Positions 1-7,334 of a stretch of 64,000 bases of DNA are shown piece after piece. Source of the stretch: JAVVWB01 sp036652335 (GTDB taxonomy: Bacteria > Synergistota > Synergistia > Synergistales > Synergistaceae); assembly GCA_036652335.1 (NCBI GenBank), contig JAVVWB010000002.1, positions 62,001 through 126,000 on the forward strand, in the 5' to 3' direction. Below the pieces are notes generated by a model. That model did no database searches, had not been told where the DNA came from, and worked only from the letters and a program-made list of their open reading frames with translations. Position 1 is the stretch's first letter. Every line of letters starts with the position of its first letter. Position numbers and translations under genes: made by a program.

Positions 1-87
1 AGTACGTCTGCGGATAATCGCAGCCTACCTTGAACACAGACCGTGCTTATTTTCGTTTTAGGAAAGATTAAAACAAAGAGGTAATAA
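1..87 (+). other. 3' end of an unassigned upstream transcript
   Basis: The left edge holds the end of something that begins outside the window. One frame is open from base 2 to a TAG at 59-61 (19 codons, ending in the residues HRPCLFSF), so it could be the C-terminus of a protein. Alternatively it could be the end of a structured RNA, because there is a small hairpin TGCG-GATAAT-CGCA near 8-21. A terminator follows at 88-113. I cannot decide between the two without upstream sequence. Confidence 0.3.
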
Positions 88-113
88 AAAGATTGGATCT
101 CAATCTTTTTTTT
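88..113 (+). terminator. Rho-independent terminator
   Basis: The 8-bp stem AAAGATTG/CAATCTTT with a 5-base loop runs into a tract of nine T. It closes the transcript entering from the left edge, so the porin gene at 185 must have its own promoter in the 70 bases between. Confidence 0.7.
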
Positions 114-184
114 GAAATTATATAAATATAAACAGAATTGAAACAAAAAAAGAAATTATTATTTTTTAACGAAGAGAGGATTTT

Positions 185-1441
185 TTGAAAATGAATTTTA
201 AGAAGAGTTTTGCTTTGTCAATTCTGTTCGTGCTACTTGCACTTCCTTCTATTGCATTTGCAGAGGGCTTTGGCGTTTACGAATGGAGTACCGGTGGAGT
301 TGCTATGTCAGAGAACTACATGTTTGCAGAGGAAGACCCTGCTGTATTGGCATACAACCCTGCAGCAATTACACGTTTAGACGGCACATATTTCAGTGTA
401 GGTGGAACATTTGTAGATGCTCACAACAAAACAAAGTTTACTACACTTCGTGGTGTCTCTGATCACTCAAACAACTATTGTCCTGCTACAATCCCTTATA
501 CATACTTTGTAAAGAAAACAGCAGATAACTCATGGTGGGGCCTTGCAATTTTTGCACGTTATGGCAACCAAATAGAGTACGACAAACTTTGGCCAGGACG
601 CTATGACACTACATATTCAGGAATTAAAGGAATGACAATTCAGCCCACATATGGATGGAAAGTAAATTCTAAACTTTCTGCTGCTGTAGGTTTGGATATC
701 AACTACATGGGACTTGTAATGGAAAGAGGACTTCCTACAGATTTACTAGGCTTGCCAAGACAAGATTTTAGACTTGATGGTACAAGTGTAAGACTTGGTG
801 GAGTTCTTTCCTTTATGTATGACTTCACAGAAAACACCTCTGCTGCATTGGTCTACCGTACAAGAGTAAAACATTCGATGACTGCTGATATTGACATCAA
901 CGGACAAAGATATACAAAAGGAAGAGGTTCTGTAACACTTCCTGATTCAATTACATTTGGTCTCGGTCATAAATTTAACGGTGGAAAAACAAGAGTTGAA
1001 TTTGATGCTGTTTGGACAAACTGGAGCACTTATGATAGGTTGACAATCGCATTTGATAAACCTCTAATGGGTGGACTTGTACCAGTTTCAGATTCAGAAA
1101 AAGCATGGAAAGCTTCATGGCGTTTAGGACTTGGTATTGAACACAAACTTAGCCAGCAGTGGAGCGTACTTGGTGGTTATGTATGGGACCAAAGTCCTAC
1201 ACCTGACTCAACAATGGACTTCACAGTTCCTACAGGAGACAGACATAGATTTAGCGTAGGATTTAAGTACAGACCATCAAAGAAAGGCGAATGGACACTT
1301 GCTTACTCTGCAATTCTTGCAGGAGACAGAACAGTTAAGTCACATTTACCTTCCCCTGCAACAGGAGCGGACTTCTTAAAGGGTGAACTCCACAGCGGAT
1401 TGACACAGCTCGTATCATTAGGTTATACAATAAAGTTCTAA
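185..1441 (+). CDS. OmpP1/FadL/TodX-family outer-membrane transport protein
   Basis: This is a predicted outer-membrane beta-barrel for hydrophobic substrates. It has an N-terminal signal peptide (a lysine-rich start, a leucine-rich core to about residue 24 and a cleavage site after SIAFA). The mature start EGFGVYEWSTGG resembles the FadL hatch region, followed by the family-typical EDPAVLAYNPAA segment. The rest is alternating beta-strand sequence, and the protein ends in an aromatic residue (YTIKF), as barrel proteins do. The length of 418 residues is normal for the family. Two starts are possible: TTG at 185, five bases after the GAGAGG ribosome site, or ATG at 191. The gene stands alone, with a strong terminator behind it. 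The true substrate cannot be read from the sequence. It is the best evidence in the window for an outer membrane. Confidence 0.85.
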   Translation: MKMNFKKSFALSILFVLLALPSIAFAEGFGVYEWSTGGVAMSENYMFAEEDPAVLAYNPAAITRLDGTYFSVGGTFVDAHNKTKFTTLRGVSDHSNNYCPATIPYTYFVKKTADNSWWGLAIFARYGNQIEYDKLWPGRYDTTYSGIKGMTIQPTYGWKVNSKLSAAVGLDINYMGLVMERGLPTDLLGLPRQDFRLDGTSVRLGGVLSFMYDFTENTSAALVYRTRVKHSMTADIDINGQRYTKGRGSVTLPDSITFGLGHKFNGGKTRVEFDAVWTNWSTYDRLTIAFDKPLMGGLVPVSDSEKAWKASWRLGLGIEHKLSQQWSVLGGYVWDQSPTPDSTMDFTVPTGDRHRFSVGFKYRPSKKGEWTLAYSAILAGDRTVKSHLPSPATGADFLKGELHSGLTQLVSLGYTIKF

Positions 1442-1458
1442 TATAAACTTAATATTAA

Positions 1459-1493
1459 ACAAGTCGCTTACTTTTGTAAGCGACTTGTTTTTT
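1459..1493 (+). terminator. Rho-independent terminator of the porin gene
   Basis: A perfect 13-bp stem (ACAAGTCGCTTAC at 1459-1471 with its complement at 1476-1488) and a TTTT loop run into six T. It sits just before the convergent stop codon of the DUF2284 gene at 1496 and may serve both. Confidence 0.9.
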
Positions 1494-1495
1494 GT

Positions 1496-2059
1496 CTATT
1501 TTATCAGTAATGCACATATAAGAGTTAAATGATCTGGGAAGTCTGTGCCTTTCATCCACTCAACCTTAACTCCAAAAAACTTTTCTGAAATTTGAGAGAG
1601 GTCAATTCCGAGAGACTCTATAGAATACCTCATTTTATCTGGGAACCTGCAAGGTAAGCCTTGGGTTCTTGTACACTCATCACAAATTTCGCAAGAGCCT
1701 GAGAAAAGATAAAGACTGTTGGGAACTTGCTTTTCTTCTCTTCTCATATACTTTGTAAGATGAGCCTTTTCTATATCTATCATTTCACCAATTTCTTTAG
1801 GAACGTCATAGTCTTTACATACAAGCCCATCTAAATTTTTCTTGTCAGGTTTAATAACAAGCTCTATTAGTCTAACATCGTTATATTGATTTAAAAATTC
1901 TACTGGGTCAAAATTGTGTGGAGAACAAGACCATCTTTTTTCAAAATGACAACAGCCTTTGCAATAACCCAAAAATCTTGGGGCATCAACAAAGTTTTCT
2001 ATAAACTCGGGCATTGGACAGCTCCCTCGTAATATTTTTGTTGTATATTTAATGGTCAA
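1496..2059 (-). CDS. DUF2284 family cysteine-rich putative metal-binding protein
   Basis: This is a 187-residue soluble protein of the DUF2284 family, which is described only as predicted metal-binding. The sequence shows two Cys clusters. The N-terminal one contains GYCKGCCHFEKRWSCSPH, and the C-terminal one contains CEICDECTRTQGLPCRFP followed by the conserved DKMRYSIESLGID. The start is TTG, supported by AGAGGAG eight bases upstream. The gene is monocistronic and converges on the porin. A second member of the family begins at 63511 with the same spacing of motifs (KSCPFCTRQENKPCRFP, then EKMRYSFSALGFD). The biochemical role is unknown. Iron-sulfur or corrinoid-linked binding would be inference only. 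Confidence 0.8.
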   Translation of the reverse strand: MTIKYTTKILRGSCPMPEFIENFVDAPRFLGYCKGCCHFEKRWSCSPHNFDPVEFLNQYNDVRLIELVIKPDKKNLDGLVCKDYDVPKEIGEMIDIEKAHLTKYMRREEKQVPNSLYLFSGSCEICDECTRTQGLPCRFPDKMRYSIESLGIDLSQISEKFFGVKVEWMKGTDFPDHLTLICALLIK

Positions 2060-2181
2060 AGCAGACGCTCCTCTTAATTAAACTTAACTTTGATATTATA
2101 GCATTAAAGTAAAAAAAGAGTGTATTTTATAACCATAGTAAAGGTTTACTCTTCACAAGAGATAAAAATCTTGCCACTCTC

Positions 2182-2457
2182 GTCATACCGCACCCAAAGG
2201 CGGTATCTCTTTCTCCTATTGTCATACCGCGATGAACCTGAAGCGGTATCTCGGGGTTTGGTTTTAGGATTAAAAACAGAGCAAAAAAGTAAAGTCAAAA
2301 CCAAAGCCACTGGACACCGCATTTAAGCGTTGGGTGAGACGAGATAAAAGCAAAGGCAAGGGCAAGGGCAAGGGCAAGGGCAAGGGCAAGGGCAAGGGCA
2401 AGGGCAGATACAGAGGCAAGGACAAAGGCAAGGGCAAAACAAGGCGTGAAAACAAAC
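2182..2457 (+). repeat. Palindromic (REP/BIME-like) dispersed repeat, copy A
   Basis: This fills most of the gap 2060-2524. It holds palindromic units of the form GTCATACCGC-N-GCGGTATCTC at 2182-2208 and 2221-2252. These are followed by an opposed unit CTGGACACCGC...GGGTGAGAC near 2310-2340 and then a purine-rich tail with a hexamer array. From about 2208 to 2457 it matches, in reverse orientation, the block at 33481-33690, including the shared segments CACTGGACACCGCAT and AAAACAAGGCG. No convincing gene lies here: the ORFs are low complexity and come from the repeat. Confidence 0.75.
2355..2402 (+). repeat. Tandem hexamer array (GGCAAG)8
   Basis: Eight perfect copies of GGCAAG run head to tail inside dispersed repeat copy A, with a degenerate ninth unit after them. 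Copy B at 33.5 kb has only one or two such units, so the array looks like a local slippage expansion. Confidence 0.95.
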
Positions 2458-2472
2458 AAAGGTCGGGAAAAC

Positions 2473-2499
2473 AAAAAAAGGTCGGGAAACCCGACCTTT
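2473..2499 (-). terminator. Rho-independent terminator of the gcv-folD operon
   Basis: Read on the minus strand, the stem AAAGGTCGGG/CCCGACCTTT (2477-2499) with a 3-base loop runs into seven T. It lies 26 bases past the folD stop. A partial copy of the arm (GGTCGGG) is repeated at 2461-2467. Confidence 0.9.
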
Positions 2500-2524
2500 G
2501 AATTTTGTCTTGCTAAGTGAAGTA

Positions 2525-3370
2525 TTATCTCAGTTTTGTAGCGGCTTGAATTGTGTTTGATAGCAACATTGAGATTGTCATAGGGCCGACTCCGCCTGGG
2601 ACAGGGGTAATCCAAGAAGCTTTTTGCGATACTGTTGCGAAGTCCACGTCACCTACAAGACCGCTCTCTGTTCTGTTGATACCTACGTCGATTATTACAG
2701 CCCCTTCTTTTACCATGTCGGCTGTGACAAACTTCGGTTTCCCTATTGCTGCTACGACGATATCTGCACCACGTACTACATCAGCCAAGTTTGCTGTTTT
2801 ACTATGTGTAATTGTGACGGTAGCATTTCGTGATAAAAGCATTAGTGCTACAGGTTTGCCTACTATATTGCTTCTTCCGATTACTACAGCGTTTTTACCA
2901 CTGATAGGGATGCCTGTACTTTCAAGAAGTTTAATTACGCCTTTTGGTGTGCAAGGCTCTAGCGATGGTTGCCCTGTCATTAAAAGTCCGCTACTGATTG
3001 GGTGAAATCCGTCAACGTCTTTTTCCGGTGAAATTGCGTTAATGACTTCTACTTCATCTAAGTGCTTGGGTAGCGGTAGCTGCACGAGAATTCCGTGTAC
3101 AGCTTTGTCTTCGTTTAACTTCTTTACAAGTCCTAATAGCTCTTCCCTTGTTGTTTCGGCTGGGAGGGTATATTTCTGTGATTCAATACCAACTGCAGCA
3201 CAACCTTTTTCCTTTTGTCCGACGTACACTTTTGAAGCAGGGTCTTCTCCTACCAGAACTACTGCAAGTGTAGGGATAACGCCCTCTGCTCTTAATTTGT
3301 CTACATCTTCTTTTAATAATGAACGGATGTCAGAAGATATCTTCTTACCGTCGATTATCTGTGCTGTCAT
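2525..3370 (-). CDS. folD: Bifunctional methylene-THF dehydrogenase / methenyl-THF cyclohydrolase FolD
   Basis: This cytoplasmic enzyme oxidises 5,10-methylene-THF to methenyl-THF with NADP and hydrolyses it to 10-formyl-THF. The 281 residues are the full normal length. The catalytic Tyr49/Lys53 pair lies in SKVYVGQKEKGC. The folate-binding VQLPLP segment, the dinucleotide-binding GRSNIVGKP loop and the C-terminal TPVPGGVGPMT motif are all present. The ATG at 3370 is chosen because GGAG lies eight bases upstream. A GTG nine bases earlier is in frame but overlaps that site. It is the last gene of the glycine-cleavage operon, 18 bases after lpd. That position fits its job: it takes up the methylene-THF made by GcvT. 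Confidence 0.97.
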   Translation of the reverse strand: MTAQIIDGKKISSDIRSLLKEDVDKLRAEGVIPTLAVVLVGEDPASKVYVGQKEKGCAAVGIESQKYTLPAETTREELLGLVKKLNEDKAVHGILVQLPLPKHLDEVEVINAISPEKDVDGFHPISSGLLMTGQPSLEPCTPKGVIKLLESTGIPISGKNAVVIGRSNIVGKPVALMLLSRNATVTITHSKTANLADVVRGADIVVAAIGKPKFVTADMVKEGAVIIDVGINRTESGLVGDVDFATVSQKASWITPVPGGVGPMTISMLLSNTIQAATKLR

Positions 3371-3388
3371 AGTGATCACTCCGTAATG

Positions 3389-4801
3389 TTATATTCTGTG
3401 AAGAGTATGGATTGAACGTCCGTCAAGTTCCTCTACTGCTTCTGTAACTGCTTCCGCAAAAGTTGGGTGAGGCCTAATTACCGCCTGCATTTGTGCTTTC
3501 GAAAGCTTATTTACTATTGCTGTGGAAAATTCGTTCACAATATCTGTCGCTCTTGCACACATAAGCTGTGCTCCAACTATACAATCATTATCGTTGTCAT
3601 ATACTATTTTTATAAATCCTCTATCTTGTAAAGAAATAATGGATTTACCGTTACTCATCATACTTGCTTTTGCAGTGGAAATATTGAGCCCTTTATCCTT
3701 TGCTTCTGCTTCTGTTAGTCCTGTACAAGCAATTTCCGGGTTTGTGTAGATTGCATCTGGCACAATTGATAGGTCAATCGCTGGCTTGTGCCCTGCCATA
3801 ATTTCGACTGCATTTAGTCCCTCTGCGGAAGCTAAGTGAGCTAACTGTTTGGTAGGAATTACATCTCCAATAGCAAACACATCTTCAAGTGAAGTCCTAA
3901 ATTCACTATCTACAATTATCATCTTTTTGTTATTCATTTCGATAGAGAGGTCATCTGCAAAAAGTCCTTTTGTGTTGGGTGCTCGCCCTGATGCGACAAG
4001 AAGTGCGTCTCCAACGATACTCTTTACTTCTTCGCCATCTTTGTACCAGCAACGGACAGATCCGTTTTCTTCTGGAGTTACTTTTACAAGCATTGTCTTT
4101 GTATGGATTTTTACTCCACGTTTCTTTAAAATCATAGAGAGGTTCTGTGAAATTTCTTTATCAACATTAGGAAGAATTTTATCACAAAGTTCCATTACTG
4201 TAACGTCTTTACCCCATGCGTTATAAAGTGATGCAAACTCCATTCCTACTACACCAGCACCGGCTATAATTAAATTGTCATAAAGTGTATCCATATCAAG
4301 TAACTCGTCACTTGATATTACATTTGGTGTGTCTAGTCCCTCAACCGGTGGAAATGACGGCACAGAACCGGTCGCAATCAATATATATTTTGAAGTTACT
4401 TCGTAAGCTTCTTCGCCTGTTACAGGGGTAAGTTTCACTCTGTGTGGGGCGAGAATCATAGCCGAAGCTCTAAAGTGTTCAATTTTATTTCCCTTTAAGA
4501 GTTGTTCTATCCCACCACGCAATTTTGTTACTACATCTTGTTTGCGTTGTTGAACCTTTGCGATGTCAACAGTAATATTTTCTGCATTTAGTCCCAATTC
4601 CGCAAAGTGTGCTGTTTCTGCATATAAATCAGAGGAGTGCATCATTGTTTTTGTGGGTATGCAACCCCTATTTAAGCAAGTACCACCTACATCACGTCTT
4701 TCGGCTATTGCAGTTTTCAATCCCAACTGAGAGGCTCTTATTGCTGCTTCGTAACCGCCGGGGCCTGCACCTATAACAAATAAGTCATAATTGTAATCCA
4801 T
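3389..4801 (-). CDS. lpdA: Dihydrolipoyl dehydrogenase (glycine cleavage L protein)
   Basis: This is an FAD flavoenzyme that reoxidises the dihydrolipoyl group of GcvH and reduces NAD. The 470 residues show the N-terminal FAD dinucleotide fold (IGAGPGGYEAA) and the redox disulfide GGTCLNRGC (Cys42/Cys47). They also show the second, NAD-binding glycine motif (AGAGVVGMEFAS near 180), a GDV segment of the FAD site, and the C-terminal dimer-interface catalytic HPTFAE (His445/Glu450). The start ATG has a strong AGGAGG site seven bases upstream. It lies between lplA (28-base gap) and folD. No 2-oxoacid dehydrogenase genes are nearby, so in this operon it is best read as the L protein of glycine cleavage. 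Confidence 0.96.
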   Translation of the reverse strand: MDYNYDLFVIGAGPGGYEAAIRASQLGLKTAIAERRDVGGTCLNRGCIPTKTMMHSSDLYAETAHFAELGLNAENITVDIAKVQQRKQDVVTKLRGGIEQLLKGNKIEHFRASAMILAPHRVKLTPVTGEEAYEVTSKYILIATGSVPSFPPVEGLDTPNVISSDELLDMDTLYDNLIIAGAGVVGMEFASLYNAWGKDVTVMELCDKILPNVDKEISQNLSMILKKRGVKIHTKTMLVKVTPEENGSVRCWYKDGEEVKSIVGDALLVASGRAPNTKGLFADDLSIEMNNKKMIIVDSEFRTSLEDVFAIGDVIPTKQLAHLASAEGLNAVEIMAGHKPAIDLSIVPDAIYTNPEIACTGLTEAEAKDKGLNISTAKASMMSNGKSIISLQDRGFIKIVYDNDNDCIVGAQLMCARATDIVNEFSTAIVNKLSKAQMQAVIRPHPTFAEAVTEAVEELDGRSIHTLHRI

Positions 4802-4829
4802 GATACTCCTCCTAGCATTTAAAATTTTC

Positions 4830-5879
4830 CTATCTAAATCCTATTGATTCATGTGTGGCGATCCAGTTAGACAAATCTTTTATCATTGACGATTGTTCAA
4901 ATGTAGCATTGTCAAACCTGTCAAAGACTTTATTGTTTAAGTGAGATAAATCTTTTTTGGTTAGTGCATTTGCAATAGATATTCCGTTGAATTTACAGCC
5001 CTTTAAAAGTTCTGGGATTGAAGTGATGAAATCGCAATTCATAGCATCTGAGTAGACAGAACATTCTTCTATGATCCCCCCTGCTATGCAAAATTGCATT
5101 TGTATCCCGCCCCATGTAAATCTGTTTTCTACTTCGACATCGCACTTCAATTTCCTTCCGAAAATCCACTCCCATGAGGCATATTTTTCTGTCGTTTTTA
5201 CAAGTTGTTCATGTGGGGTGACTGAGCTTGGGAGTTCTTCTAATTTTAATCCGTAAACTTGGGAGAAAGCCCCGAGTAAGGACTCTTTCATCATATCAAC
5301 TGTTATCTCTGGTATGAATTCTTTGAGGTTAGTTACTCGGGACTTCACTGATTTTACTGAGTTTGATTGAAGTTTCTTCAACGAAACATTAAGGTACTTA
5401 GAGAGCATTGATAAATCGATATTTACCATTATTGTGCCGTGATGATAGGCATTTGAGCCATATTTGCAAAAAGCATTACCTGAAAATTTCTTAGAGTCTA
5501 TAAGTAAATCATTCCGTCCTGATTTTTCTACGGTGATCCCAAAAGTCTTAATAGCTTCAGAAATTACAGATAGTTGCTTATCTACATCATAATCTTTTTG
5601 TGATGTAAGAAAGGTAAAATTTAAGTTCCCCATATCTTGAAAAACTGCACCGCCACCAGATATTCTTCTTGCTAAAAATCCGCCGTCATTTGTAAGTTCG
5701 GCCGATTTGCATTCTAACCATGGGTTTTGGTTTTTACCAATTACAACTGTTTTTGCATTTTGCCATAAATAGAGAACACAGCTTTTTTGCGGTAAATTCT
5801 TTAATACAACTTCCTCTAAGGCTAAATTTTCGTAAGGGTTCGTACCTTTAGCTAGCACGTAAAAGAGACGTTCAATCAT
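4830..5879 (-). CDS. lplA: Lipoate-protein ligase A
   Basis: This enzyme activates free lipoate with ATP and attaches it to the lysine of lipoyl-domain proteins, here GcvH. The 349 residues include the biotin/lipoate ligase fold, the RRISGGGAVFQDMGNLN motif (residues 71-87) and the substrate-binding lysine in KKFSGNAF (Lys131). A C-terminal accessory domain follows. In most LplA proteins the segment after the glycines reads GAV-aromatic-HD; here the His is replaced by Gln81, which is unusual. The gene starts nine bases after gcvPB and has a weak ribosome site, so it is probably translationally coupled. No lipA/lipB biosynthesis genes are seen in the window, consistent with lipoate scavenging. 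Confidence 0.92.
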   Translation of the reverse strand: MIERLFYVLAKGTNPYENLALEEVVLKNLPQKSCVLYLWQNAKTVVIGKNQNPWLECKSAELTNDGGFLARRISGGGAVFQDMGNLNFTFLTSQKDYDVDKQLSVISEAIKTFGITVEKSGRNDLLIDSKKFSGNAFCKYGSNAYHHGTIMVNIDLSMLSKYLNVSLKKLQSNSVKSVKSRVTNLKEFIPEITVDMMKESLLGAFSQVYGLKLEELPSSVTPHEQLVKTTEKYASWEWIFGRKLKCDVEVENRFTWGGIQMQFCIAGGIIEECSVYSDAMNCDFITSIPELLKGCKFNGISIANALTKKDLSHLNNKVFDRFDNATFEQSSMIKDLSNWIATHESIGFR

Positions 5880-5888
5880 ATCTCTACA

Positions 5889-7334
5889 CTAAAATGTGTA
5901 ACGAATATTTGGTTCTCTTGCTGCTTTTACTTCGTCAGGTCTTCTAATTGCAGCTTTTAGTGGCATATTGTGCATATTTTCCGGGGTTGCCACTGACAAA
6001 TCATAAACTTTCTTAAATACTGAGACAGCTTCGTCCAAAGTATCTTTGCCTTCTGTTTCTGTAGGCTCGATCATAAGAGCTTCGTGCACGATGAGAGGGA
6101 AGTACATCGTTGGTGGGTGAATACCGTTATCGAGTAATCCCTTTGCAAAATCAAGAGCTGACACGTTTATGTCTTTGTGCATTTTCTCCAATGTAATTAC
6201 AAATTCGTGCATACAGATAGTGTCGTAAGCCATTTCAAATACATCAGAGAGCTGTTTCATCATATAATTTGCGTTTAGGACTGCAATTCGTGACGCTTCA
6301 GGTATTCCCTCACGACCAAGTGTAAGAATATAGGAGAGTGTCCTTACTACAACAAGGAAATTACCATAAAAGTCTTTTACTTTTCCTATACTTAGAGGCA
6401 TATCACGATTGAAGTCATATCCGCCATTTGCACCGTCTATCACGTGTGGTTTTGGTAGGAACTGAGCTAGGAATTTCTTACATCCTACAGCACCGCTTCC
6501 GGGACCGCCACCGCCGTGAGGTGTGGAGAAAGTTTTGTGTAAGTTTAAGTGAATTACGTCAAACCCCATATCTCCTGGGCGAATATTTCCCATAATTGCG
6601 TTAAGGTTTGCACCGTCGTAATAGCAAAGCCCTCCTGCGTTATGGATTATTTCTGTGATTGTAAGAATATTTTTGTCAAAAATTCCTACTGTGTTTGGGT
6701 TGGTGAGCATGAGTCCTGCAATTTCTTCAGGTGCTACGTCAACTGCTTCACGCAACTTTTCGATGTCAATTCCACCCTCGGAATTTGATGGTACATTTAT
6801 TACTGTATAGCCTGCCATTACTGCTGTTGCAGGGTTTGTACCATGTGCTGAATCAGGTACGACAATTTTAGTTCTCTTTTCGTCTTTTCTGTTCTGATGA
6901 TAGGCTTTAATAAGCAATACACCGGTATATTCACCATGAGCACCGGCGGCGGGCTGGAATGTGACATTGTCCATTCCTGTAATCTCTGCCAGAAGTTTTT
7001 CTGTTGTGCGAAGAACTTCCATGCAACCCTGTACGGTGTGAGTAGGCTGTAATGGGTGGACGCCGTTAAAAGCAGAGAGTGCTGCAATTTCTTCGTTTAC
7101 ACGAGGATTGTATTTCATGGTACATGACCCTAGAGGATAAAATCCACAGTTCACTCCAAAGGCTCTATTTGCTAATCTCGTGTAGTGTCTGCTGATGTCG
7201 TTTTCTGAGAGTTCGGGGAGACGTGGTGCTTTTTCTCTAAGTAACGAGCTCTGCAATTTTACTGTAGGAACGTCACACTTCGGAAGAACAGAGCATGAAC
7301 GCCCCGGATGGCTTAATTCAAATACTAATTTCAT
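5889..7334 (-). CDS. gcvPB: Glycine dehydrogenase (decarboxylating) subunit 2
   Basis: This is the PLP-bearing half of the two-subunit P protein. It decarboxylates glycine and passes the aminomethyl group to lipoyl-GcvH. The 481 residues carry the pyridoxal lysine in HLNLHKTFSTPHGGGGPG (Lys267), the glycine-rich phosphate loop after it, and the N-terminal YPLGSCTMKYNPR segment typical of this subunit. The ATG at 7334 overlaps the gcvPA stop as ATGA and has AGGAGGT nine bases upstream. The longer open frame reaching back to 7418 lies inside gcvPA and is not used. The ATGA overlap suggests the two subunits are made in equal amounts. Confidence 0.96.
   Translation of the reverse strand: MKLVFELSHPGRSCSVLPKCDVPTVKLQSSLLREKAPRLPELSENDISRHYTRLANRAFGVNCGFYPLGSCTMKYNPRVNEEIAALSAFNGVHPLQPTHTVQGCMEVLRTTEKLLAEITGMDNVTFQPAAGAHGEYTGVLLIKAYHQNRKDEKRTKIVVPDSAHGTNPATAVMAGYTVINVPSNSEGGIDIEKLREAVDVAPEEIAGLMLTNPNTVGIFDKNILTITEIIHNAGGLCYYDGANLNAIMGNIRPGDMGFDVIHLNLHKTFSTPHGGGGPGSGAVGCKKFLAQFLPKPHVIDGANGGYDFNRDMPLSIGKVKDFYGNFLVVVRTLSYILTLGREGIPEASRIAVLNANYMMKQLSDVFEMAYDTICMHEFVITLEKMHKDINVSALDFAKGLLDNGIHPPTMYFPLIVHEALMIEPTETEGKDTLDEAVSVFKKVYDLSVATPENMHNMPLKAAIRRPDEVKAAREPNIRYTF

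Noticed and set aside
1..61. RNase P or other structured RNA 3' end
   Set aside because: The segment ACAGACCGTGCTTA recalls the 3' P4 strand of RNase P RNA but lacks conserved bases, and the window cuts off the rest. It is listed only as unassigned.
2120..2615. Three overlapping ORFs of 60-106 codons, including one rich in Leu-Ala-Leu-Pro repeats
   Set aside because: They are read through the palindromic repeat, the hexamer array and the start of folD on the other strand. The repetitive translation comes from the DNA repeat and there are no ribosome sites.
6818..7087. Minus-strand ORF of 89 codons inside gcvPB
   Set aside because: It is a shadow frame of a well-supported gene, with no ribosome site.
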